DNA from: Neurospora tetrasperma FGSC 2508
Lineage: Eukaryota; Ascomycota; Sordariomycetes; Sordariales; Sordariaceae
DNA length: 64,000 nucleotides
NCBI RefSeq assembly: GCF_000213175.1
Contig: NW_009799100.1
Coordinates: 3,359,762 to 3,423,761 of the forward strand
Reading direction: 5' to 3'
Below, piece by piece: positions 43,029-55,062 of this stretch. Within the stretch, counting starts at the first letter, position 1. Each line of letters starts with the position of its first letter. Below the pieces are notes generated by a model, which saw nothing but the letters and a program-made list of their open reading frames with translations, was not told the origin of the DNA and searched no databases. Made by a program: the position numbers and the translations under genes.

Positions 43029-44291
43029 ATGGCTCTTCTGTCAGTAGTAACTCGACCGTTTTTGTGTCGACCTTCCAACCTCCAAAAGAATTGGGACAGC
43101 TTTCTCTCTCTTCGCGCATATGGTGTCCATTTCTCCGGCCAGCGGCTCTCAATCGGATCTTTCCAAAAACGTGGGCGCGCAACACGCAGCAGTCCAGTGC
43201 AATTCCCCCGACATGCTACTCAGCTATTCACCTCCCAGGCCCCCGAACGAGTCGCGCGGTCCATCACCCAATGGCACCCACCCACCGACCAAGACATGTG
43301 GGAACAACCCGTCCTGATCATGGGCGCAGGCCACATCGGCCGTCGGGTAGCGCTGGTATGGGCCTCGGCGCTGCGCCCGGTGACGGTGTACGACATCTCC
43401 AAAAACGCGCTCCGCTCCTCGACCGAGTACATCACCGACAACCTAGCCAAGTACTGTCTCGAACACGGGACCCATCCCGGCCCCGTCCACTTCACCAGCG
43501 ACCTCCGAGAAGCAACCACGGCTGGCAAACGCCACGGTCTAAAGTTGGACTTCAGCGCGGCGCACGACACTGAACCCAAATCGACACGCAAAAAGGGACC
43601 GTGGATGGTAATCGAATGTCTCCCCGAAAACCTCTCCCTCAAGATCGCCGCCCTCGCCGAGATCGAGCGCCTTCTCCCGGAAAACTGCATCATCGCGTCC
43701 AACAGCAGCAGCCTGATGACTTCCGAAATGGCGCCGCACCTGCAAAACCCCGGTCATCTCATCAACACGCACTACTACATCCCGCCGCGCAACGTCATGG
43801 TGGAGGTGATGTCCTCCTCGCACACGTACGAAGGGATTTTCCCGTTCCTAACACGGGAGATGAAGAACATGGGCTTGACGCCCATGGTGGTGCCGCCCGG
43901 CGTGCAGTCGCAAGGGTTCATTTTCAACCGCATCTGGGCGGCATGCAAGCGCGAGACGCTGGCGGTGCTGCAGGAAGGGGTCGGACAGCCGGCTGAGATT
44001 GACGCATTGTTTCGCGACTTTTTCCATGCCGAGAAGGGACCCTGTGAGCGCATGGATGAGGTTGGGCTGGATGTGGTGGCCAATGTTGAGGAGCATTATA
44101 TCGAGCAACGGTCGGAACTTGCAAGGTCTGGCGAGAAGCCGCTGGAGTGGTTGAAGAAGACGTATGTTGGGCGTGGTGATCTGGGTGAGAAGAGCGGCGA
44201 CGGGCTGTATACGTGGGAGGAGCGGGAGGCACTGAAGGCGAAGCACAAGCGGGAGAAATTTCCCGAGGTGGAGGAGGCACTTGGTGCTTGA
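43029..44291 (+). CDS. 3-hydroxyacyl-CoA dehydrogenase-family oxidoreductase, probably mitochondrial
   Basis: Single exon, 420 aa. NAD-dependent dehydrogenase of the 3HCDH family, acting on L-3-hydroxyacyl-CoA or a related hydroxy acid. Residues 1-90 are Arg-rich and lack acidic residues (MALLSVVTRPFLCRPSNLQK), like a mitochondrial presequence. The NAD-binding domain follows: VLIMGAGHIGRRVALVWA (about 93-110), VTVYDIS, MVIECLPENLSLKIAAL (about 193-209), IASNSSSLMTSEMAPHL (about 220-236) and NTHYYIPPRNVMVEVM (about 244-259), where the His is the likely catalytic base. The 3HCDH C-terminal domain is about 280-390 (QGFIFNRIWAACKRETLAVL, LDVVANVEEHYIEQR). The THYYIPP motif differs from the MHFFNPV of fatty-acid enzymes, so a special substrate is possible. 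Met at about residue 90 is an alternative start without the presequence. Confidence 0.85.
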   Translation: MALLSVVTRPFLCRPSNLQKNWDSFLSLRAYGVHFSGQRLSIGSFQKRGRATRSSPVQFPRHATQLFTSQAPERVARSITQWHPPTDQDMWEQPVLIMGAGHIGRRVALVWASALRPVTVYDISKNALRSSTEYITDNLAKYCLEHGTHPGPVHFTSDLREATTAGKRHGLKLDFSAAHDTEPKSTRKKGPWMVIECLPENLSLKIAALAEIERLLPENCIIASNSSSLMTSEMAPHLQNPGHLINTHYYIPPRNVMVEVMSSSHTYEGIFPFLTREMKNMGLTPMVVPPGVQSQGFIFNRIWAACKRETLAVLQEGVGQPAEIDALFRDFFHAEKGPCERMDEVGLDVVANVEEHYIEQRSELARSGEKPLEWLKKTYVGRGDLGEKSGDGLYTWEEREALKAKHKREKFPEVEEALGA

Positions 44292-44780
44292 TGGGAATTG
44301 GACATGAGTTAATCATGTTCTTTACGTGTAACTCAGGTTGAGATAAGGTGATGGTTTATTGTCCTCAGTCATTGTGCGAAATTGAGTTGGAAGTGGAAAA
44401 TGATTTGAAGAATGAGTTGGGATTAGTGGAGAGACCGCATTCCAAGCATGTCTAGCTTGCGCTAACGCCTGTGCACATTAATCACACCAAATCCTGTTAG
44501 TGCGCAGTTAGCCAATCTGTGCCCCCACCTTCCCCTGAAAGGCAAACCCTTTCTCTGGTCTGCACGAGAATTCAGCTATCCTTCACATTACAGTTCCCTC
44601 AATCTTGTTCACATCAGTTGATTGGACATTGTCTTTGTCATAAATGGCCTTTAAAGATTTGATACGACAATATAGCAAAATTCAAGCCAAAACACCTCCC
44701 TCTTGGATTACCCATCTGCAGCCACATCAATGCAAACACCTTGAACAAATATCGAGGGCTACTCACACAATGTTGAATCC
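44292..44780. other. Intergenic, convergent with SLATT gene
   Basis: 489 bp of shared 3' flank. A frame at 44644-44835 overlaps the next gene and looks non-coding. Confidence 0.5.
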
Positions 44781-46152
44781 TCATTGGTTTCCCGAGTGTG
44801 AACTACCTTTCCCGCGGCCACTACCCGCACTCTGATACGCCCCTGTATTCCTCTCATGATCATCCAAATTCAACAACTTCCCCGTATGACCAACATGTTC
44901 CACCGGCGCCGATGCACCTCCACTACCACTCCCCAACGGATCTGCCGCACCAACCCTCACATAATTCTCGTTTCTGTTATTCTCCTCCGACTGCCTGACA
45001 GCATTGTACTTCCTAAACGCGACCTGGATCAACAGCCCGACCTCTTTACGGTCCCGTCCAATCACACCCACGGCCAGCAACGCCTCGGTCTGCTCGATCC
45101 AGTCTTGCAATTTCCTGAATTCGGCCTGGTCGTGCCGCAACCGTTCGGGCAACCCCTGGCCCTTGATGAGCGCCAACACACCGGCGATGACGGTGTTGAC
45201 TGCGCCTAAGACGGTGATGAGGATGGCATGTTTGCCTGCTGACGGGCCGCTAGATGGCAAGGTAAAGTGTTAATGGCATATCTCTGCCGGGTAGTTGGAA
45301 ACCATACCATACCATAGGGGAGGGGGGAAGTAGTCTAGATGGCGGAACTGAAACTCACAGAGCAGTCAACGTAGCTCCAATCAATATCTGTGCAAGATGA
45401 CTGGCATAAAGCAAAACGTCGATCAGGGCATGCTTTACCCGTTTTTCTAGCTGCGCCTTCATTGTCGCCGCATACATGCCCACCGCCCGCCTGCGACCCT
45501 CCTCCAGGCTTCGCGTGTCCGACTCCCCAGCCAGGCCGCTGTTGATACCGATCGCCCGTCGGAATATCACCAGGTTCTCATCGTTGGTCCTGCGCATTGG
45601 TAGACCGGCTGGATCGCCCCAGGATAAGTTATTGTCGGCTTTGAAAGTACCATGTTCGGCGGCCGTCATAGACCGGACGGCTGCTGCTTGAAGTTGCGTC
45701 ATTGTCGGGCTAACAACGGGTGCTTTAGATGATGAACCCGTGTCGGTGCTGGATTTGATGGGTGGTGGTGGTGGTGACGAAGGCAATGTCCTGTCTTCTT
45801 CTTCTGACATGGTCCTGCGTCTTGTTGAATCAGATGCTGATTTCGATGGGTAGCCAAAATCCACGGTAGATATCTTGGAGCTAGTGCCAAGACTGCTGCG
45901 ATTTCGACTCGGCTGCTGCCGTGAAGTTGGTGTTGGTCGGACTGGAGATGATATAGTGTCGAAGCTGATGGCACCTTTGGCCTCTTGGATAAGCGGTGAC
46001 TGTTCATCATCCTGTGCGGTGTCGATGTCCTCACGCTCATAGGCGCTCGTGCTTTCTGATGACCGAGATTCCGGCATATTGGACTGGGGCGCAGACGTCT
46101 TTTCTCTAGGCGGAGTACTGGTGATTCTTGATTGTACTGCGCCTGTCCGCAT
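44781..46152 (-). CDS. Fungal SLATT-domain two-helix membrane protein
   Basis: Exons 46152-45359 and 45249-44781 (420 aa) on the minus strand; the intron starts GTGAGT and ends TCTAG. The N-terminal 150 residues are Ser/Pro-rich and disordered. The domain begins at NNLSWGDPAGLPMRRTND (about 176) and contains two membrane helices: ALIDVLLYASHLAQILIGAT (about 240-262) and HAILITVLGAVNTVIAGVLA (about 272-292), followed by LIKGQGLPERLRHDQAEFRK and a helical stretch DWIEQTEALLAVG. This is the fungal version of the SLATT (SMODS- and SLOG-associating 2TM effector) domain. The bacterial relatives are predicted pore-forming effectors of nucleotide-triggered immunity; the fungal role is unknown. The intron falls between the two helices. 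First ATG at 46152 chosen. The C-terminus GSGRGKGSSHSGNQ is flexible. Confidence 0.85.
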
Positions 46153-48283
46153 ACCCACATTCAGATCCCTCTCCTACTTTGTTCCCTTTTGTGTGCCTGT
46201 GGGTCTGGGGTGGGCAGTTCTGTTGTCAAGACGAGTACGGTTGTGTGTCTGAGGAGGCAGCCATCAAGCGTGATCTGCTGGTCCTTTGCCGAGAGAGGTT
46301 ATAGAGCATCGAAGGCAAGTAAACAGCATCGACCTTTCTGTTTCTAACGTGATATTGATATGAAAGCTTCCGACGCATTGGTTAATCAGTCACCTTGCTC
46401 AGTATCTTGTGTTGCCCAAGAGCGAAAATGTTGAAACTGTGTACTCCCCGAGGTCTCAGCCTCATCGAGTCTCTACTGGTGGACCACAAAGCCATCACCA
46501 AGCCTTAACGTCACCAGATGGTCTGTAGATCTAAGAGCTGTTGGGCTGTTAATCTTGAGGATGAACGCGAAGGGTTGGTTCAGCACATTCTGAAGCAAGA
46601 TTTATTATGTGCAACATGAGAAATAGTGGTCGGGCGGCGTCCAGCAGGTGAGACAAACAAGCGGATCCGGATTGTAAGTTTCACATCACACCAGGCTGTA
46701 TGTTTTACCAGCCTCATGATGACTTGTGTGGGCGACTACCTGCCAGCTGTATTTCATGATTTGATTGTTGCCAGCTTACCTGCCTCGGTCCAGCATTTGT
46801 CTTCGGAAACAACGGTGTGACTGCTATTGAAACTAATCGCGGTGCCTAGATCAAAGACATCATGAAGCTTCCAAGCCTCAGCCGTCAGTTTGGTCTGGAG
46901 ACAGATTATATCACAGCCCTCCTCGATGCTGTATTTTGCTGACCACCTCGCCGCGGCTGAAGATTCGATCGAGCACATTCACGTTTGTACCGTTATTACC
47001 AGCAAGCCGCCCCTAGTCACCATTGGGTGGCTTTGTTTTGTACCTCACCAAATTGCGGTTAATGTTCTTGCGGTCTGATAACGATATCCTTGGGAGGAGC
47101 GGTTGAATGAAAAAGTGTTGACTTCAGCTTCAAAAGATGGTGGGTTATAATTTTGGCGAGATCTGTGCACGGGTTGCTTGCCAACGACGAGTGATTATTG
47201 ACAGCATTGTTAGTAGTATCCTTGTCCTCCAGGGTCGACACGTGGACTTCATACCTAAGAAAGAAAAGGGTGGTGAAGCTTCGTCCTCAACAGAGTAATC
47301 GGAATCGGATTGTACAGGTCTACCAAGAAGAAGACAGACACCGCACGCTGCGTATTGCACTCAAGTGATTCTACCCACAAGCTTCGTAATGGCTCTCCCA
47401 AAGGGCGACTACACCGTCAGCTTGCCCGCCTAGGATAGCCGCCTGCTTTTCTGATGCCAATTACACACGCAGTATCGCGTGAGACCGTTGCCGGCAGCAG
47501 CTCCTCAATCTTGACAAAGCCAGGCCACCGGAGTGAGCCGACCCTGACGCGATCAGAGGGGTGGCTGAAGGTGAAGCGATTTCTCCGAATTTCTCATATG
47601 CCATGATGAAAGGAATGCCGAGGCAGAACTCTCCGTTGGTGCATAGAAACGCAGCGTTGAAGAGGACGAAGCTTCACGGGGGAGGAAAGAGGAAAGAAGT
47701 ACTGCAAGTTGGAAGTTGTGGGGTCCTTTTTATGGAGAGGGTTGACTGATGCTGAGGCTCCACCTGGAATCCGTGAGTGGATCCGTGAGACTAGGTCCAC
47801 TTGAGCTTGCAAATGCCGGCTCCGCAATTGAAAGTTCCCGCATGGCGGGGATCCTGCCGCTGCGGCCCCGCAACCCGGCACAGCTCTTGGTCTCCACTGT
47901 GCCCGCCTACTTCATTGTTCAATACCTCATTCATTTGCATCTTCCTATCTACCTAAGCACAGTATCCTCACCTTGCTGTGTTATCTCAAACACCGTTTAA
48001 ACCATTCCAATACATATTGATCAACCAAACTCGTAACATAACGTTCTTTGTTGGTAATACAGGTTTGTCTAAATAGGTACTCCAGTTCGTCATACTAACT
48101 CGCTCGCCTTCTGTTCCAATCCGCAACCCAAACTTTCATAAGGCTTATGAGGTAACACCATTGACCGTGATCTCATCCCGAAATTGAATACATAAGGTGT
48201 GTTGTTTAAAACTACATCGTCATGTCCAACTCGTGTATTCTAACCCAACTATTTTCCAACTTGTGTTATTCATCCCAAGCAAC
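46153..48283. other. 2.1 kb intergenic, SLATT gene / MFS gene
   Basis: Upstream of the SLATT gene and downstream of the transporter. Short frames (longest about 95 codons) have no resemblance and several lack ATG. I see nothing else. Confidence 0.5.
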
Positions 48284-50508
48284 TCAAGCAGCAGGACTAG
48301 GAAGCTCCTTCATTTCTTGACTACCCATATTCGTCGGCGCCGAGTGATAACTCGACCCCCTATCTTGCTCTATCTTCTGATCACTGGATCTAGGACTGCC
48401 CTTGGCCGAGGCCGGAGATCCAGGAATCATATGCGCCGGCGGTGGCTTTGTCAATACTCCCGAGGCCCTGCCCTCAGATGCGAGCGACTCTCTCCTCGAA
48501 TTTCGGCTTCTGAGGTGTTGTCGTGGGAGGCCTTCGGCGGGGGCTTCCTTCTTGGCCATGATTAATCCATTCGTTGTTGGTCCTTCTGATGGGTCTTTTG
48601 GAGAGAAAGATGACGAGGGACGGAGGAGACCTTCGTTGGGTCCTTGAGATCCATTTTCAGGAGGTTGCGAGGGTGGTGGCCCTTGTCTTCCCTTCTTGAT
48701 ACTCTTCCATTCCATTCCGAATGCGCAGAGGAGCGAGGCGAATGCAAGACCCATGGCCGCTAGGAAGATGCGCTGGCAAGCATAGTTGTATGCGCCGATT
48801 ACGCGATCTTTGTATTCAGGTGGTACTTCGTTGGTGAGCTGGGTGGCGCCTTCGTTAACGATGACATGGCCGCCGATACCAGGAATCCCGGACAGTTTCT
48901 TGACCAGGAGGTTGCTCAGGATAGTCTGGCCAACTGATGTGAAAACGGCGCCGCCCAGTTGTTGGACAAAGAAGTTAATGGCAATGCCTGTGCTGACATC
49001 TTCTTTCGGCAAAACCGTCTGGATGGCCAAACCTGAAGTCTGCATTCCAAAGCCGAGACCGAACCCTGTCAGGAACTGGAAGGCGGCCCAGTGCGAAGAC
49101 GGACTGCCTGGATTCAGTGTGCTCATGAGACCCTCGCCTACCGACATGAGTGAGGGAGCGACGAGCATAGATGGTACATAGTATCCGATTTTCTGGGTGA
49201 TGATACCGGCAATTATACTTGAAACAACCAGGCTGAGAACGAGCGGGAGTGTGTAGATACCCGACTTGATGGGATCGACCTGCTTAACGGTTTGGACTTT
49301 TGATCGACGTTGTTGGTCAGCTATAGTTCAGATTTAAAAGGGGCTATCGTTGGATAGAAAAACTTACACCATATCGGTACGTAATACACCATCATAAGCA
49401 TAGACCCTGCCAAGAAGAAGGTAAAGGCGGTACCAAAAGCTACGCTTCTCTGTGTGATAACCTTTGGCGGCACCATAGCCGTCTTGGGTTTCAAGATCTG
49501 GACAACAATAAAAGCCGCGGTACATGCCCCAAAGAGCGCGAAGAGGAGAATGATACGCCACGAATTCCACGCATAGGTCGAACCAGCCCACTGTAAAGCA
49601 AGCAACAGACACACGGTTCCAGGAAGGAAGAAGATCATGCCGATGGGGTCCAGCCGTTTAATATGTACTCCAGGACTAGCAGGTGGGCGCTTCTCTTTCG
49701 GTGGGTTCCAGAAAAAGACCATAAAGATGAAGCTGACAGCACCGATGGGCAAGTTGATGTAGAAACACCAACGCCAAGTGGCACCGCTCGTGAAGCCTCC
49801 GCCGATCAATGGGCCCATAACCGATGCAATACCAAACACCATGCCGAAGAGACCTTGAAAGGCAGGCCTGCGATGCAAGGGGACCATAGGGATCATGATC
49901 AACATGCAGCCGGAGAAGATACCGGCAGAAGCCATGCCAGCAATGGCACGACCAACGATGAATACGGTGGAGCTCGGTGCCGCGCCGCAGATGGCGGAGC
50001 CAATCTCGAAGACGACAACGCTGACCAGAAAGACCCTATAGATGGAGAGTTCTGTTAGCACAGATCCCCACTTCACTGTTCACTAATAGTATGATGAAGA
50101 CACTGACCATTTCATATCATAAAACTTGTAGATGCGCCCATAGACAAGTTGAGCACACGATGTGGTTAACATGTAAGCGGAACCATACCATCCGATATCA
50201 CCCAAAGCGTTGAACTCGTCGGATATGCGCGGAACGGCGGTCGCGATAATTGTCCTGTCGAGAGCAACGAGAAACAGCGCCATAAAGTTGCACAACAGAG
50301 TCAACCAGAACCTTGGGCTCTTTGGCTTGTATAGATCTTTCTCATTTGGTTGCGGTGGCCCCGTAGGCGGCGGAGAGGGAGAGAGCTTTTCGACATCGTT
50401 TGGTTCTGCCATGCTACCAGCGCCCTTGGATTCGTCTTCCGGGCGATTGTGATGGCTTGACTTGCCACTACTACTGAGGGACGCGGTGGACTGCGAGACG
50501 GTAGCCAT
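48284..50508 (-). CDS. MFS drug:H+ antiporter, DHA2 type (14 TM)
   Basis: Plasma-membrane or vacuolar proton antiporter of the DHA2 group, typical exporters of toxins and drugs. Minus-strand exons 50508-50108, 50035-49368, 49320-48284 (701 aa); introns start GTCAGT and GTAAGT and both end TATAG. N-terminal 80 residues polar. Motif D1-like FLVALDRTIIATAVPRI (about 99-115), IGWYGSAYMLTTSCAQLVYG (about 123-142), motif C-like IASVMGPLIGGGFTSGATWR (about 203-222) and WCFYINLPIGAVSFI. Fourteen hydrophobic stretches are expected; most are visible. A long charged Ser/Pro-rich tail (about 130 residues) follows the last helix. The short second intron (47 nt) adds SDQQRRSKV to a cytoplasmic loop. Divergent from a Zn2Cys6 regulator 4.5 kb away. 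Confidence 0.88.
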
Positions 50509-53500
50509 TATGGATGGGGGCTCGGAACAGTTGGTGGGAGGTCGCAGAAAGATGGAAAGCGAGGCGACGGGGTCCCGTGGGAAAAGGAGGACCAGCCTGC
50601 CGGACGGGAGCGGGGACAGAGTGCGACCGAGACACTTGTTGTGATCCGATGGCCGATGGGGGGTTCGTCCCGGGGTCCTATGACAAGCAGGTCTCTCCTC
50701 GTTGGTTTTCCTTCTCGCTCCTCTTTCTCGCGTTCCTCCTCTGCTTCTCTCCTTCTTTTCGTGCTGGACACTGGCAGCCTTGGTGACGAAGGGGGCCAAT
50801 TTTAAGGTCTCACAAACTGAGTTCGGATAGTCAGACGAAACAACAAACGGCCGGGTCGGCTAATTAGTCATGCCTCATCACGCCAATCATCCAGGCGTGA
50901 GGTTCCGGAATCGTGTGGTTGTTGAAATGAGACGTAACGAGGTGAGGATTAGGTGACGCACGGTGAGTGACTTGAGGGAGCCAAGCCTTTTGAGGAGATG
51001 TGGGGAGTATGTAAACAAAAAGCTGAAGACGGGAAGCAACTAAACAAGTACAACACAATCAGAGGTGCGTCAAAGATATGCTGATCCGAAAGTGCTTGCT
51101 TGCGTATGTACTAATGATATCGTCACAGAGGTATCCTGAGAATTAGAAGAAGCGTAGAAAGAAAGAAGAGGGAGAATGCAGCAAGAAAGAAAGAAAAGGC
51201 AGCGTCGCGCACGCGGTCGTCTATATAAGACCCTGTTCTTTTGGTCTCGGACATAAAAAGCAACCAGCGTGACGATTTGACAGCCTCCGGAGATGCCAGG
51301 CGACAGGCAGGCGTGGATGACGGGTGACGGCAAGTATGGGACCGTGGACCCGCGAGTTCAAGATCAATCCGTCGGACCATCTGGCTCTTAACATGCGCAT
51401 CGGTCCCTTAACCTCGACCTACGGCGCCGCGTCAGGATGAATTGTGATCCGAAATACCTGAGTTACATAGACGCATCCATTGGGACATGGGGAAGATCCA
51501 ATCCATGTGCCCTCGGTAGGGATTTTCAAATTCCTCAGTGGTCTCCATGTATGGTCCATGTAGAGCCATGTAGAGGCATGCTGCTCCCATTCTGTCGGGA
51601 ATATGCAACTTTGATATTGGATGACGGGCGCGAGATGGATGGAGGGACAGGGGAACCGAGGCAATGAAGAAGATGAAGGGAGGCGGATGAATGATAGGCG
51701 TATGAAGCGAGTGGCTACCTCTACTCTACCTATCGTTTTCCATTTCGCCATCCCAAGGGCTGCTATCTTGGGCATTGAAGAGAGTGTTGGTGTTCCCATT
51801 TCCATCACTGCAATTTGTCAAAGAGGATGGAAACCTAAGATGCCGGAGCATCGGAGCTTTGGGTGCAGACTCTGCATTCCACTTACTCCACTCTGTCCTC
51901 CCTGCGCGACAATTGCCTGCTTCTGACCTGATTACCCGGACCACTCCTGCCTTACCTATTCTTCGTCCCACTATCTCGTTTACTAGCCAAAATGCGGGAC
52001 TGACATCGTGTTTCTTGCGCAAAGCGAAGAAAGGGAAGGAGTTCCCCATCGCAAGATCCGCTCCTGCATGTTCCATGAGCGCGGTGTCGTGTGGAGCTGG
52101 ACCGGGGGGGATGCGGCCCAGACGCAATGGCTTCTCAAGGGCTTAGCGTCTGTGTCGTACAATTAATTGGCACAGGCGGAGGTCGGCCCCTGCAAGAACC
52201 GACCTGTTTTTTTGGTCAAGTTGCGATCTCCAGGTGGATTTAGCGGCTCTAGTGCCTATGACCCCGCCGAGTGGAGGAGGTTTGGTTAGACCCACTCTTA
52301 ACCTCATTGCATTCAGGGCAAATCCACTTTTTCGCTCCTGGGCTGAATTCCTCGGGTACGAAAGAGAGAGCTCGGCCCCGAAATCAACAACCGGGGTGCC
52401 AGGAAGGTACCTCGTCGCGCTCCTGCATCGTCTCGTTTCACTCTTTACGCACTATCCATAGTGCCGGGATCCGTCACTAGAGGCACCAGTGCGAACATTG
52501 TTCTGAACTTGTTTGAGGGCCCGACGTCGGCCTCGAGACACCAGAGATCAAGTAGTGAACCGTACAGGTAATATAGGTGGTAATATTCCGTCGTCATGCC
52601 CGTCACGGCCATCAGAGAGCAGCAGCAGCGGAAGCGGAACGGAAGGGCAGTGGTATGCAATTGTCAAAGGCACACAAGCGACGGCGATATCCCGCTGCCA
52701 ACTCTCACGCCTTACACAGACACACGCACGCACACACACATACCAGAAAAAAGAAAGGGGCCAAGCATCTCACTACCCCCCCAAGGTGCGCACTACACAG
52801 TAGGGCTGGCTCTTGTCAACCTATAGCTGGCGCACAATCTAATGCGACAGCGCTTCCAAGTCCACGGCAACTGCAGTTAGCATTTTCCATTCCTTTCTCT
52901 CACGCATCTTACACGCACCGATGCACAGTCGCTGTCACAGTGGCAGTGAGTGGCAGTGACAGCTGAGGACAGTTCGGAGATACACTTTGATCAGCTGCCT
53001 CCAGTCCAGTCTAGCTTCGATCCAAGGTCATAATTCTTATCAGGACGTATCGAGTATCAAGGCCGACATCGTATAGACGGATCCAGCAAGGCGTGCGCGG
53101 CCTAGGTAAGAAACCTGTGTTGCGGCGGGGAAGGACAAAGAAACCAAGTCAAGGTGGAAAGACCATAATGAAGAGAGAGGAGACTAACTTGAAAGAGGCC
53201 ACGAGACTGGACCCGGGGCTGAGGAGGAACGAGCAGTCCTAAGCTGGACATTCATCATCCACAAGGCTTAGCAGTGCAAGCAGAGACGAGCGGTCAGGAT
53301 GTGTGGACTTGGTGTGTCTGGACTCTGGACAGGATCTAACCCTTTACGAGCCATACCAGCACGCCTGTTGCTTGCTTCGTTGCTTGCCTTCTCTCAGTTT
53401 CCTTAGTCCCCTCGAATGGGCTTGATTGCTACTGCTTTCTGCTGCTTCTGGCTGCTTTTCATCGCCTTGCTCCTCTCGTCAGGGCTGGTTTTGTTTGCTT

Positions 53501-55062
53501 GCGTCTTTTCATTTTCTTCTCGCCGAGTCATCGTCCTTTTTATTCCATTTTCTCCTTCGTCGTCGTTCAACACACAAAATCCACAGTATAGCACCAACAG
53601 CCTGGGACAGGAACAAGCGCCTTCAAGCGCATACTATTCCAGACCACTTTATCTTGTGTTGCCGGAAGTGCATCCAATCGCCCGCTTTCCTTTTTGCAAC
53701 TGAACCCCTCTGCTGGCCACGCTTTCTTCGCTATTACCGGGTCTCCTTGCCCCATCCCAGCATTCCACGGCTACCAACGCAAGGTAGGTGCTATTGACTC
53801 CTTCTTTTTTCCCAGCGTTCGGGCACTTCGGGTGCTTCGATGTCTCTTCTGGTCCCGAGCCTCCTCCACTCTACTCTGGCACTCCCTCGACCAGCCTACC
53901 AGCAGCCGACCACAGCCTTTCGCTACCTACCTACCTACCTCTATCGGCAGCGCACTCCCAACTATCATCCATTTACGTCTCCGGAGAATCGTGACGCATC
54001 TCTAAATCGGGTGTGGCTTTTCTGCGCCTGTCCTGCTGGCAGCAGCAGCAGCCATCAGGCCCCCGGCCTCCGGGTTCCAGATTCCCGATTCGGCCAAGGA
54101 TCCAGACAGCTGAAGACCGGACACCGGACCTTGGGGACAGAACATTGACATCGAGCGGTATCTGTCTGGAGATTGGACCTTGACCCTTGAACATCCAGTT
54201 GAGGTACCCCGATCCGCCCCGTCACATACTACCAGTACCTGCTTTGGCCTTCGCTGATACTACACACATCGCCCTTCATCCAGCGACAGATACATGCTGT
54301 GGACAACACTCTAATCCTGCACGCCTGACTGGCGGCACACACACACACACATACTGGCATACATACCTCACACACGGATATCCCACGTCCATCCGCAAGC
54401 TCCCACTGCCCTGGCCCCTCCCTCACATCTACTTGTTAGACATTGATGGCTAAAGAAAGGTAGAAGGTACCCAACTATCACATTACCCCTTCAGTTCCTC
54501 GAGCACGCCAAGGCATCCCGCCCGCGAGTAGTGTGGTTTCAGCCACGGAGACACCATCCGCCTCCCGCGTCCGCTACCAGGACTGGACTAGAGAAGACCA
54601 AAGGCCAGGGAAGCAGAATAAGGCGAGCGCAAGCTAACGGTATACCCAATACAGGATAGCAGAGAGCTGTACAAGGTTCCTTTTGTAGCGGCTGTCCTGC
54701 GGTTCTGCACACAAGCATCTGTCTTCGAGCCCTGGGTGACCCCAGGAGTCGACCCTTGGCACGCCCACGCACGCCGTCAAGAGAAAACTGCAGAAACAAG
54801 TGCGGGAACTGTGAGTCTGTGGTGACGCCAGCAAAGTTACCTCACCCTTGGAAATAACGGTCACTTGTGGTTGGGGGCTTGCTAGGCGTGGCCTGGTAGG
54901 CCTGGCTCAGTAGGTAGAAAGCGCTCCCACTCAACTGGCCTGGACCACGGCTGGGTCAAGTCCCGTCTCGGACCCGAGCGGCCCGTCTGCATCCGACCAA
55001 GCTTCACGGGGACCCCCGCAACACGCTTTTACATAAGTCAAGGTAGTCGACTGGTAGCCAAC
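50509..55062. promoter_or_regulatory. 4.5 kb gene-free divergent interval, MFS / Zn2Cys6
   Basis: Longest gene-free stretch here. The right half (about 53340-54600) is strongly C/T-rich with many short upstream ATGs, the look of a long transcribed 5' leader of the transcription factor. CA-repeat patches lie at 52715-52741 and 54336-54351. GTGGCAGTGA-type direct repeats lie at 52938-52961. No frame has domain resemblance; an unannotated non-coding transcript is possible. Confidence 0.5.
52715..52741 (+). repeat. CA dinucleotide-rich tract
   Basis: ACACAGACACACGCACGCA followed by CACACACACA. A shorter (CA)n lies at 54336-54351. Confidence 0.85.

Noticed and set aside
53416-53797. Plus-strand frames with hydrophobic N-terminus upstream of the Zn2Cys6 gene
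   Set aside because: The hydrophobicity reflects the CTT/TTC-rich leader; no stop-start context or domain supports a protein.
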